This document shows positions 54,203 through 61,974 of a DNA stretch of 64,000 nucleotides, piece by piece. How positions within the stretch are numbered: position 1 is the stretch's first letter; each line of letters begins with the position of its first letter. The notes beneath the pieces were generated by a model that was given only the letters and a program-made list of their open reading frames with translations, searched no databases and was not told the DNA's origin. A program made the position numbers and the translations under genes. Origin of the DNA: Bacteroidia bacterium (GTDB taxonomy: Bacteria > Bacteroidota > Bacteroidia > UKL13-3); assembly GCA_021740845.1 (NCBI GenBank), contig JAIOYZ010000011.1, forward strand, positions 1 to 64,000. The letters are read 5' to 3'.

Positions 54203-55048
54203 ATGTTGAAAGGGCAAACCATTCGTCAAATTCTGGATCAAAAGTACCAGCAGTATAACCAAAAAGAGTTTATTCTGCTTGACCCAATTTCAATTCCTCG
54301 AAGTTTTACCAAAAAACAGGATATTGAGATTTCAGGACTTTTTGCCGCTCTTTTTGCTTGGGGTCAACGACCAACTATTATTAATAAATGCAAAGATTTG
54401 TTAGGGCGAATGGATAATGCACCTTATGATTTTATTGTTGGTTATGAGGACAAGGATTTGCAAAATTTATTAGGTTTTAAACACAGAACATTTAATGATA
54501 CCGACCTGCTTTATTTTGTACATTTTCTTCGCACACATTACTCAAATTTCGATACTTTAGAAACTGCCTTTACTAGAAACAACAAGTTAAAAAGAGAGAA
54601 TGTAGAATTAGCTTTGATCCAATTTAGAGAGCAGTTTCAAGGTGGCTATGAGGTTTCAACTAATAATTCTCAGAAAACTAATTTTGGTTCGAACCAAACC
54701 TTAAATGAAAATAGACTTTTTGCCCCAAATAGAACAATGAAGCATGTTTCTTCACCCATTCAAAATTCTGCTTGCAAGCGATTGAATATGTATTTGAGAT
54801 GGATGGTAAGAAAGGATAATTTTGGAGTTGATTTTGGACTTTGGGAAGGTATTCATCCCAACCAGCTGATAATTCCTCTGGATTTGCATGTTGGCAGAGT
54901 GGCTAGAAAATTGGGACTTTTAGAGAGAGAGCAAGACGACTGGAAAGCAGCAGTTTTGCTTACAGATAACTTAAAAAGGTTTGACCCAAAAGACCCTGTA
55001 AAATATGATTTTGCTTTATTTGGGATGGGAATAGAAAAGTATTTTTAA
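54203..55048 (+). CDS. TIGR02757 family protein
   Basis: 281 residues. IPRSFTKKQDIEISGLFAALFAWGQR, CKRLNMYLRWMVRKDNFGVDFGLW and LDLHVGRVARKLGLLEREQ are the typical blocks (cited in part) of this family of unknown function, which has a helix-hairpin-helix DNA glycosylase-like look. It carries the perfect palindromic variant GGTTCGAACC (54686-54695). It diverges from the M49 peptidase gene and converges on the next small gene (nine-base gap). Confidence 0.85.
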   Translation: MLKGQTIRQILDQKYQQYNQKEFILLDPISIPRSFTKKQDIEISGLFAALFAWGQRPTIINKCKDLLGRMDNAPYDFIVGYEDKDLQNLLGFKHRTFNDTDLLYFVHFLRTHYSNFDTLETAFTRNNKLKRENVELALIQFREQFQGGYEVSTNNSQKTNFGSNQTLNENRLFAPNRTMKHVSSPIQNSACKRLNMYLRWMVRKDNFGVDFGLWEGIHPNQLIIPLDLHVGRVARKLGLLEREQDDWKAAVLLTDNLKRFDPKDPVKYDFALFGMGIEKYF

Positions 55049-55057
55049 ATAGATTTA

Positions 55058-55303
55058 TTACAGCATCCGGTATAAATCTCTCACCTTATTTACAACATGT
55101 AAAAATAATAAAGCCGGCCAAACCAATGCGCTTTGCGAGGTATAATTTATGAGAATAATGCTCACCAAAATTCCAATATTAAAAGTGGCAACCACAATAT
55201 ATATTAATTGAAACCTAGGATTATTAGCGTAAGCAAACGAAAGAGCGGCAAAAACTAATAAAAGTAATACCGAAATGATGGAAACTATGTATGCAATGTT
55301 CAT
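55058..55303 (-). CDS. Small membrane protein, 81 residues
   Basis: Two or three predicted helices: AYIVSIISVLLLLVFAALSFAYA and IYIVVATFNIGILVSIILIN (cited in part), then a short helix before a charged end. I do not recognise the family. Its ATG lies in the same 18-base palindrome as the ATG of the divergent M61 peptidase gene. Confidence 0.6.
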   Translation of the reverse strand: MNIAYIVSIISVLLLLVFAALSFAYANNPRFQLIYIVVATFNIGILVSIILINYTSQSALVWPALLFLHVVNKVRDLYRML

Positions 55304-55318
55304 ATTTGTACAAATATG
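55301..55318. promoter_or_regulatory. Perfect palindrome holding two divergent start codons and a -7 element
   Basis: CATATTTGTACAAATATG is its own reverse complement; its two ends are the ATG codons of the divergent genes. On each strand it gives CATATTTG, one mismatch from TAnnTTTG, and on the minus strand a TTTG lies exactly 19 bases further upstream, giving a complete promoter. Transcription would start close to the ATG, which suggests leaderless messages. Confidence 0.6.
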
Positions 55319-56782
55319 TATTACAAAATTAGCATTTCAAACCCCGAGGATCATTTTGTTAAAATAATAGGTACAATTGCTGTTGTGCCTAATGAACCTC
55401 TTCAACTTCAATTGCCTGCTTGGCGTCCTGGAAGATATGAGTTGGCTAATTATGCCAAGAATATTAGAAATTTTGTGGTGGAGGATATTAGTGGAAAGTC
55501 AATTCCATTTAAGAAAATTAGCAAAGATTGCTGGGAAATTGAATCTGTTGATAGTAGTAAAATACGCTTTTCTTATGAATATTATGCCAATCAACCAGAT
55601 GCAGGAGCGAGTTATGTAAAGGACGATTTATTGTACATAAATCCTGTAAATTGTTTTATGTATCAAGTTGGTAAGGAAAATTCTTCGTTTGAAATTGAAT
55701 TGGATGTTCCCGATAATTGGGATATAGCTTGTCAATTGGTTCAAAAAGAAAAAACTCTTTTTGCTCCAAATTTTGATACCTTGGCGGATAGCCCATTTTT
55801 CGTGGGTCCAGATTTGAAACATTATTCATTTGAAGAGGAAGGTGCAAATGTCCATTTTTGGTTTGCAGGTGGCGATTGCAATGATCCCCAAAAATTAATT
55901 TTAGATACTAGAGCTTACCTTAAACTTCAGGTGAAAATATTTAGAGAATTGCCCCTCAAGGATTTTCATTTCTTGTATTTATTATTGCCCGATAAATTTA
56001 GACATGGCGTAGAGCACTGCGATTCTACAGTTATTGCAATGGGTCCAGCAAGTGAGTTTTCTAATCCAGATTTTTACAACGACTTTTTAGCCATTAGCTC
56101 CCACGAGTTATTTCATTTGTGGAATGTGAAAAGAATTCGTCCTGTGGAAATGTTACCATATAATTTTACAAAGGAGAATTACTCTCAATTGGGCTATGTT
56201 TATGAAGGAGTAACTACTTATTATGGAGATTTGATTTTGTATAGGTCTGGTGTTTGGGATTTTGCCCAATATGTTAAGAGTTTAGAAAGTGATTTTGATA
56301 AGCATTTTAATAATGAGGGCAGGTTTAATTATTCGGTAGCAGAATCTAGTTATGATACTTGGTTGGATGGATATGTACCTGGCGTTAAGGGAAGAAAAGT
56401 TTCCATTTACATGGAGGGTTTAATTGCTGCGTGGGTTGCAGATATCCTTATTTTGGAAAAAACTCATGGCGCTGCTAGATTTGACCAGGTAATGAGGATG
56501 TTATATGAGAAAAGCTATCTTCAAAACAAGGGTTACACAAAAGAAATGTATTTGGGTATTTTGGAAAAAGTTTCGGGATTGTCATTTTCTCAATATTTTG
56601 AAGACCTAATTGATGGGAAAGGGAAATGGGATAATTATATTTATAAGTGTTTGAATACTATTGGTTTAAATATGGTTATCACCAAAGATGAATCAGGTGT
56701 AAATAGATGCAAAATTTATAAAATTGAAAACCCTACAAATGAACAATTGGAATTCTTTGAAATTTGGTCTAAAAGTTTATAA
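55316..56782 (+). CDS. M61 family metallopeptidase
   Basis: 488 residues. The N-terminal beta-rich part (about residues 1-160) is followed by the thermolysin-like domain with ISSHELFHLWNVKRIRP (HExxH) and YEGVTTYYGDLILYRSG, with Glu as the third ligand. The PDZ domain often found at the C-terminus of M61 enzymes is absent. No signal peptide is seen, so the enzyme may be cytoplasmic. It starts in the palindrome described above. Confidence 0.9.
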   Translation: MYYKISISNPEDHFVKIIGTIAVVPNEPLQLQLPAWRPGRYELANYAKNIRNFVVEDISGKSIPFKKISKDCWEIESVDSSKIRFSYEYYANQPDAGASYVKDDLLYINPVNCFMYQVGKENSSFEIELDVPDNWDIACQLVQKEKTLFAPNFDTLADSPFFVGPDLKHYSFEEEGANVHFWFAGGDCNDPQKLILDTRAYLKLQVKIFRELPLKDFHFLYLLLPDKFRHGVEHCDSTVIAMGPASEFSNPDFYNDFLAISSHELFHLWNVKRIRPVEMLPYNFTKENYSQLGYVYEGVTTYYGDLILYRSGVWDFAQYVKSLESDFDKHFNNEGRFNYSVAESSYDTWLDGYVPGVKGRKVSIYMEGLIAAWVADILILEKTHGAARFDQVMRMLYEKSYLQNKGYTKEMYLGILEKVSGLSFSQYFEDLIDGKGKWDNYIYKCLNTIGLNMVITKDESGVNRCKIYKIENPTNEQLEFFEIWSKSL

Positions 56783-56824
56783 ATTGCAGGACTCAACCAC
56801 TTAAAACTAATCAGGATCTGACTT

Positions 56825-57535
56825 ATGCAAAAAATTTACCTAGAATGTAAAAATTGTGATGCCAAGGCAGTTTCATTCTTATCCTATTGCGACGAAGAAG
56901 AATTTGATTTAGTAAGCAATGCTAAATCTTGTAGCCATTATAAAAAGGGTCAATCTATATTTTACGAAGACAATATTCCTTTGGGAATTTATTGTTTAAG
57001 CAAAGGTGCAATCAAACTCACAAGGTCGAACAAAGATGGTAAAGAACAAATTATCAGATTTGCCAGAGAAGGTGAGTTTTTAGGTTATAGAGCTTTGATA
57101 GCAGATGAACCATTAGTGGCAACTGCAACTTGCATTGAAGATACAATTTGCTGTTTTATTCCTAAAAATGTTTTCATGGATTTATTGGATAAGAACAGTC
57201 AAATTAACAAGCATATGCTTAAATCTCTTTGCCATGATTTGGGTATAGCTGATGAAAGAATTCAAAGTTTGGCTCAAAAAAGTGTAAGAGAGCGTTTGGC
57301 AGAAACATTGTTGTTTTTACAAAAAACCTTTCAAGACGATGCCAAAGTGGATGATAACTTAATCTCGGTTACTTTGCCTCGTGAAGATATTGCCAATATA
57401 GTTGGTACTGCTACAGAAACAGTTATTCGTTTATTATCTGAATTTAAATCGGATAAACTGATTGATATGGAAGGTAAGAAAATTCGCATTTTGAATAAGG
57501 TAGCTCTCGAAAGGATTTCACACGCTTCTGTTTAG
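56825..57535 (+). CDS. Crp/Fnr family transcriptional regulator, probably an oxygen sensor
   Basis: 236 residues. The cyclic-nucleotide-binding-like barrel spans about residues 40-150 (GQSIFYEDNIPLGIYCLSKG, FLGYRALI), and the winged helix-turn-helix is near the C-terminus (PREDIANIVGTATETVIRLLSE). The N-terminal part has Cys 8, 11, 22 and 36, resembling the iron-sulphur Cys of FNR, although the spacing differs. It lies upstream of the copper ATPase and cbb3 oxidase genes, so control of microaerobic respiration is likely. The start ATG 56825 is 42 bases past the M61 stop. Confidence 0.85.
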   Translation: MQKIYLECKNCDAKAVSFLSYCDEEEFDLVSNAKSCSHYKKGQSIFYEDNIPLGIYCLSKGAIKLTRSNKDGKEQIIRFAREGEFLGYRALIADEPLVATATCIEDTICCFIPKNVFMDLLDKNSQINKHMLKSLCHDLGIADERIQSLAQKSVRERLAETLLFLQKTFQDDAKVDDNLISVTLPREDIANIVGTATETVIRLLSEFKSDKLIDMEGKKIRILNKVALERISHASV

Positions 57536-57541
57536 CAAGTT

Positions 57542-58318
57542 TTGGAATATCAAACTGGAATAGTTCTTTCTGGTGGTGGTGCTAGAGGCTTTGCTCATGC
57601 TGGTGCACTAAAAGCTTTAGAAGAATTTCAGATTTTTCCTCAAATTATTTCTGGTGTAAGTGCTGGCGCTATTGCTGGAGCCTTGTATGCTGATGGTTTT
57701 TCACCAGACGAAATGATGGAGATTTTTCTTCATTTGGATTTATATAAATTATTGAAATTTAAAGGCTTCAAATTGGGTTTATTGAATCCAGATGGGCTAA
57801 AACAAAATCTTCAAAAAGTTTTAAGAGCAAACGATTTCTCAGAATTAAAAAAGAAATTAATTGTGGGTTGTACTAATTTAGAGTTGGCTCAAACCGATTA
57901 TTTTAGCACTGGAAAATTGCTTGATCCTGTTATTGCCTCGGCAGCTTTTCCATTTCTGATTAGACCACAAGTTGTTAACGGAATAAAATATGTGGATGGG
58001 GGATTAATGAATAATTTACCTGTTCAACCTTTACTAGGAAAATGTCAAACTATTATTGGGGTTCATGTAAATCCAGTTGTTTCTAAATCAGGCATGTTAG
58101 GCCCAAGATCTTATTTTGATAGAATCATACATATGGGATTACGAGCCAACATGCTTACCAATATACCAAAATGTGATTTGTTTATTGAACCACCCGAATT
58201 GGCAAGCTATCATTTGCTAAAGGTTTCTTCAGCTAAAGAAATTTTTGAAAAGGGCTATCAGTATACATTTAAATTGCTTGCTAACCACCCCGATTTATCT
58301 ACCATTAAAACTAGGTGA
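57542..58318 (+). CDS. Patatin-like phospholipase
   Basis: 258 residues. The oxyanion motif LSGGGARGFAHAGALKAL, the nucleophile elbow ISGVSAGAIAGALYA (GxSxG), and the DGG box VDGGLMNNLPV make a complete Ser-Asp dyad. It hydrolyses acyl lipids, probably at the inner face of the membrane. It starts at TTG 57542, six bases after the Crp/Fnr gene, suggesting coupling. Confidence 0.88.
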   Translation: MEYQTGIVLSGGGARGFAHAGALKALEEFQIFPQIISGVSAGAIAGALYADGFSPDEMMEIFLHLDLYKLLKFKGFKLGLLNPDGLKQNLQKVLRANDFSELKKKLIVGCTNLELAQTDYFSTGKLLDPVIASAAFPFLIRPQVVNGIKYVDGGLMNNLPVQPLLGKCQTIIGVHVNPVVSKSGMLGPRSYFDRIIHMGLRANMLTNIPKCDLFIEPPELASYHLLKVSSAKEIFEKGYQYTFKLLANHPDLSTIKTR

Positions 58319-58341
58319 ACCCTTGATATTCTTAATAATAT

Positions 58342-58353
58342 GACTTAAATCAG
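58342..58353. promoter_or_regulatory. Putative Crp/Fnr-family binding site upstream of the stress protein
   Basis: TGACTTAAATCA has a near-palindromic TGA-N6-TCA form, as Crp/Fnr proteins recognise. A -7 element TAGATTTG lies at 58398-58405; the centre of the site is about 64 bases upstream of the predicted transcription start (near 58412). The site is also part of a hairpin between 58341 and 58376 that is followed by a T run and may terminate the patatin transcript. Confidence 0.5.
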
Positions 58354-58397
58354 TACACTGTTTGAGTTAGGTCATGTTTTTTTTTGATAACACTAAA

Positions 58398-58405
58398 TAG
58401 ATTTG
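58398..58405 (+). promoter_or_regulatory. -7 element of the stress protein gene
   Basis: TAGATTTG matches TAnnTTTG exactly. It has no good -33 partner, as expected if an activator is needed. It places the transcription start after the first possible TTG start at 58403 and so favours the ATG at 58439. Confidence 0.5.
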
Positions 58406-58438
58406 AATCTTGAAATTATATCTATTGTGGTAAGAAAC

Positions 58439-59263
58439 ATGTTAATATTAATGGATGGAACAGCTGATGCTGAACGTCTGTTGGATTGCTCGATGAAGCT
58501 GTTCAATAATCAACAAGATCATTTTAATGGAGCTTTTGTTGAGGGTATCAGTGCTGGAAATTTGGACGAAGTTTTTGAAACTCGTGAGCACTTAACTAGC
58601 CAATACACTCGTTCCGAAATCATTGAGAAAATTCTCCATACCGACCTAAACAATAGCAATGAATTTATAGCACGATTTGTTAAAAAATGCGATGAGTTAT
58701 GCCTGAGAACTAAAGTGTTTATTGGGGCTGAAGAGATGAATACGGATTTGGCAAACGAAAGTATGTTCAATGATTTATTCTTAATTGGTAAAGACATTTT
58801 TAAAAAACCAAATGTCACTAAAAACTCTTTTGATGCGATTGAATCTTTAATGCGCAATACAAAATGCCCTATTTTACTTTTGTCTTGCGAGCAACTATCT
58901 TTTCAAAATATCGTGCTAATTTACGATGGAAGTAAACGTTCATTTGATGCCATAAAACTATTTATGTATTTAATGGGCGATCAAATGGAAAATAATAATC
59001 TAATCTTAAATGTTGTAGTTACTGAGAATAGCGGAATAAATGAAAAAGGAGTGATTGATTATTTGAAAAATTACAAACAACATTTTTCTATTAATAGGGT
59101 TTATCCAGAGAATTATTATACAGAATTATTGGATTTATTGGTGAATTTAAAATCCTTCTTATTGGTTACTGGTGTTAACCGTAACGACATTATGGAAGAT
59201 ATGATATTTAACAAGGATCATAGTTTTTTCATGCATGGTCAACGCTCAGTTTTCTTAGGTTAA
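58439..59263 (+). CDS. Universal stress protein-like
   Basis: 274 residues with two USP-like halves. The first begins MLILMDGTADAERLLDCSMKLF and the second has NIVLIYDGSKRSFDAIKLFMYL. The ATP-binding G-2x-G-9x-GS is not clear, so it may not bind ATP. Such proteins near the cbb3 oxidase and CcoI genes are often part of the Fnr-controlled micro-oxic response. It ends two bases before the copper ATPase gene. Confidence 0.7.
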   Translation: MLILMDGTADAERLLDCSMKLFNNQQDHFNGAFVEGISAGNLDEVFETREHLTSQYTRSEIIEKILHTDLNNSNEFIARFVKKCDELCLRTKVFIGAEEMNTDLANESMFNDLFLIGKDIFKKPNVTKNSFDAIESLMRNTKCPILLLSCEQLSFQNIVLIYDGSKRSFDAIKLFMYLMGDQMENNNLILNVVVTENSGINEKGVIDYLKNYKQHFSINRVYPENYYTELLDLLVNLKSFLLVTGVNRNDIMEDMIFNKDHSFFMHGQRSVFLG

Positions 59264-59264
59264 A

Positions 59265-61688
59265 ATGGGAAAGGTAGAAACCTTAAATAGTACTAAATGT
59301 TTTCATTGTGGCGACTCCTTACCAGGGGTCGCCATTTCTTATGATGCCAAGGAGTTTTGTTGTGTAGGTTGTAAAAGTGTTTACGAGTTATTGGCAACAA
59401 ATAACCTTTGCGATTATTATAATTTAGATGAGAATCCAGGATTGAGTTTAAAGAATCCTGTTTCGAAAGTTAAGTTTAATTTTTTAGACGATGAGCAGAT
59501 CCAAAAACAACTCATTCAATACCGTGATGAGAAAATTTCCAGAATTACTTTTCATATGCCAACTATGCATTGTAGCAGCTGTATTTGGTTGTTGGAAAGT
59601 TTATACAAACTTGAAAAAGGCGTAGCAAATTCAAGAGTTGATTTTCTTAAAAAACAAGTTAGTATTACCTTTCATCATGAAGTTTGCAGCTTAAGGAAAT
59701 TGGTTGAATTGTTAAGTGCTTTGGGTTACGAACCTTCTCTAAACTTAAATGATTTGGAAGGCAAAAAGAAGCAAACCAATAATCGTAAATTGCTTTACCA
59801 AGTAGGAGTTGCTGGTTTTGGTTTTGGGAATATAATGCTTATTAGTTTCCCAGAGTATTTTGGATTAGATAGTTTTTCAAGCACCTATTTTTCTAAGTTA
59901 TTTGGGTTCCTAAATATGGCTTTGGCATTGCCAGTTTTTCTTTACTCTGCCCAAGACTATTTTATTTCTGCTTATAAGAGTTTGCGTAAAGGAATTATCA
60001 ATATAGATTTTCCACTAGCCCTTGGAATTCTAGTCATGTTTTCGAGAAGTTCTTATGAGGTAATTTCGCATACTGGAATTGGTTTCTTTGATACCTTAGC
60101 GGGATTGGTTTTTTTCTTATTAATTGGTAAATGGGTTCAACAAAGAACAATTGATTCCCTTTCTTTTGAAAGAGATTATAAATCCTATTTCCCAGTTGCT
60201 GTTTCATTAATTAATACCAATGAGGAAACAACTTTACCCGTTAATAAATTAAAAATTGGTGATCGCATTCTTATTCGTAATAATGAAATTATTCCTGCCG
60301 ATTCCATTTTGTTAAAAGGTGAAGCACATGTAGACTTTAGTTTTGTTACAGGTGAAAATGATCCTATAAATAAAATTCTTGGTGAAATAATTTATGCGGG
60401 AGGCAGACAGATTGGAGGAACTATAGAATTAGAAGTTTGCAAAACGGTTTCTCAAAGTTATTTAACTCAATTGTGGAATAGCGAGCATTTTTCTAAAGGG
60501 AGTGAAAGCACTATTCAGTCATTTCAAACAGTTGTAAGTAAATATTTCACCTTTGTTTTGTTAGCATTGGCAATTGGTTCAGCCCTATTTTGGTATTGGT
60601 TTGACCCAAGTAAAAGTATGATAGCATTTACCTCTGTGCTCATTATTGCTTGCCCTTGTGCCTTGGCATTGTCTAGCCCATTTGCTTTAGGGAATAGTAT
60701 GCGAATGTTAGGAAGAAGTAAATTTTATATAAAATCTCCTGAGGTAGTTGAAAGAATGGCTAAAATAAACCATTTGGTTTTTGATAAAACTGGAACTATT
60801 ACCCAAGCTGCTGAATCTGAAATTGCTTTCCATGGAAAGGCATTAGACGAAAATCAAATTCATTTGATTCATACTTTATGTAGTAATTCTGTTCATCCAC
60901 TGTCAAGAAGAATTGTTAGCTATCTAGCTTTGGATCATACGGAGAAAATGGTAATTAATTCTTATTCCGAAATCAATGGCAAAGGTTTGTCTGGAATAAT
61001 TGGTGATACCTCAATAAAAATTGGTTCAAGCAGTTTTGTAAATTGCCTATCTAAGGATGCAGAGGGTGAAATATTGTCTACTCGGGTTTATGTTTCCATA
61101 GATGAAGTAATTTTGGGTTATTTTGAGTTGAACCATTCTTATAGAAAAGGATTGAGTGATGTTTTACAATCATTAGGGAAGAAGAGAAAATTGAGTTTAT
61201 TAAGTGGAGATAATAACTCAGAAAGAAAAAGACTTGAAGGTTTTTTTCCGAAGGATACTCAAATGCTTTTTGAAATGAGTCCTTCAGAGAAAATGTTGTA
61301 TATCCATCAATTGAAGGAATCTGGAGATAAAGTTGGGATGATTGGAGATGGTTTAAATGATGCCGGAGCATTAAAGGTTGCAGATATTGGAATCTCAGTT
61401 ACAGAAAACACAGCACATTTCTCGCCGGGAAGCGATGTAATTATGGATGCATCTGTTTTCCATAAATTATCAAGGTTTTTTAGGTATGCTCAGAATACTC
61501 TTAACGTTATCAAAACAAGTTTTGTAATTTCTTTAATTTACAATATTGTAGGATTAAGTTTTGCTATTCAAGGTTTGCTATCACCGGTAATGGCAGCCAT
61601 ATTAATGCCTATCAGTAGTATTAGTGTAATAGTTTTTACCACTCTTTCTACCTACATCCTTGCTCGTAAAAACCAAATAATAGAATAA
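59265..61688 (+). CDS. ccoI: Copper-exporting P-type ATPase for cbb3 oxidase assembly
   Basis: 807 residues. An N-terminal Cys-rich part (CFHCGDSL and FCCVGCKSVYELL) is typical of CcoI/FixI. A ferredoxin-like heavy-metal domain has MHCSSCIWLLESLY. Then come eight helices with the metal-transport motif ACPCALALSS, the phosphorylation site FDKTGTITQA, and GDGLNDAGALKVADIGIS. This type delivers copper for cytochrome oxidase rather than only for detoxification. The gene is directly upstream of ccoS and ccoNO, which supports the role. Confidence 0.92.
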   Translation: MGKVETLNSTKCFHCGDSLPGVAISYDAKEFCCVGCKSVYELLATNNLCDYYNLDENPGLSLKNPVSKVKFNFLDDEQIQKQLIQYRDEKISRITFHMPTMHCSSCIWLLESLYKLEKGVANSRVDFLKKQVSITFHHEVCSLRKLVELLSALGYEPSLNLNDLEGKKKQTNNRKLLYQVGVAGFGFGNIMLISFPEYFGLDSFSSTYFSKLFGFLNMALALPVFLYSAQDYFISAYKSLRKGIINIDFPLALGILVMFSRSSYEVISHTGIGFFDTLAGLVFFLLIGKWVQQRTIDSLSFERDYKSYFPVAVSLINTNEETTLPVNKLKIGDRILIRNNEIIPADSILLKGEAHVDFSFVTGENDPINKILGEIIYAGGRQIGGTIELEVCKTVSQSYLTQLWNSEHFSKGSESTIQSFQTVVSKYFTFVLLALAIGSALFWYWFDPSKSMIAFTSVLIIACPCALALSSPFALGNSMRMLGRSKFYIKSPEVVERMAKINHLVFDKTGTITQAAESEIAFHGKALDENQIHLIHTLCSNSVHPLSRRIVSYLALDHTEKMVINSYSEINGKGLSGIIGDTSIKIGSSSFVNCLSKDAEGEILSTRVYVSIDEVILGYFELNHSYRKGLSDVLQSLGKKRKLSLLSGDNNSERKRLEGFFPKDTQMLFEMSPSEKMLYIHQLKESGDKVGMIGDGLNDAGALKVADIGISVTENTAHFSPGSDVIMDASVFHKLSRFFRYAQNTLNVIKTSFVISLIYNIVGLSFAIQGLLSPVMAAILMPISSISVIVFTTLSTYILARKNQIIE

Positions 61689-61693
61689 TTGAA

Positions 61694-61873
61694 ATGAAAA
61701 TAATGTTTGTACTAATTGGCTGCAGTTTAACTTTAGCCATAGGTTTCTTAATTGCCTTTATTTGGTCGGTAAAATCTGGTCAAATGGAAGATGATTATAC
61801 TCCATCTGTTAGGATATTGTTCGATGATACTCCATTCACAGAGGAAAAACCTTCGGAAACAGAAATTAAATAA
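61694..61873 (+). CDS. ccoS: cbb3-type oxidase assembly protein CcoS
   Basis: 59 residues, too short for most gene finders. It has a single N-terminal helix (IGCSLTLAIGFLIAFIW) followed by SVKSGQMEDDYTPSVRIL, the typical CcoS end (WSVKSGQFDD-like), then an acidic tail. CcoS is needed for cofactor insertion into the cbb3 oxidase. It starts six bases after ccoI and lies directly before ccoNO. Confidence 0.85.
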   Translation: MKIMFVLIGCSLTLAIGFLIAFIWSVKSGQMEDDYTPSVRILFDDTPFTEEKPSETEIK

Positions 61874-61881
61874 TAGTCTAA

Positions 61882-61895
61882 CTGATAAAAATCAG
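61882..61895. promoter_or_regulatory. Fnr-like box upstream of ccoNO
   Basis: CTGATAAAAATCAG is a perfect inverted repeat, close to the FNR consensus TTGAT-N4-ATCAA. The centre lies about 65 bases upstream of the transcription start predicted from the -7 element at 61940-61947, similar to class I Crp/Fnr sites. Confidence 0.6.
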
Positions 61896-61939
61896 GAGAT
61901 CGTGTAACGGATGTCATATTTCCGTCAGGCTCTTAAAAA

Positions 61940-61947
61940 TATATTTG
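61940..61947 (+). promoter_or_regulatory. -7 element of ccoNO
   Basis: TATATTTG matches TAnnTTTG exactly; the predicted start near 61954 leaves a leader of about 20 bases before the ATG at 61975. The -33 region is poor, in keeping with activator dependence. Confidence 0.55.
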
Positions 61948-61974
61948 ATCCCAATAAAACTAAAATCAGAATCT

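Larger units (their letters stand above)
915..54695. repeat. Dispersed near-palindromic motif CGGTTTGAACCAAA (many single copies)
   Basis: Exact cores (GGTTTGAACC or its complement) start at 915, 8285, 10898, 11385, 15579, 21442, 22300, 22865, 24739, 26652, 32869, 33049, 33078, 35134, 36267, 40197, 44764, 45718, 47626, 49406 and 49613. One-base variants include GGTCTGAACC/GGTTCAGACC (24491, 32945, 40545), the perfect palindrome GGTTCGAACC (54686) and GGTTTGATCC forms (8955, 13315, 28166). Flanks are usually C on one side and A on the other. Thirteen exact cores are in genes and eight between genes. The coordinates of this entry span the first to the last listed copy; the motif is not continuous. 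Confidence 0.9.
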
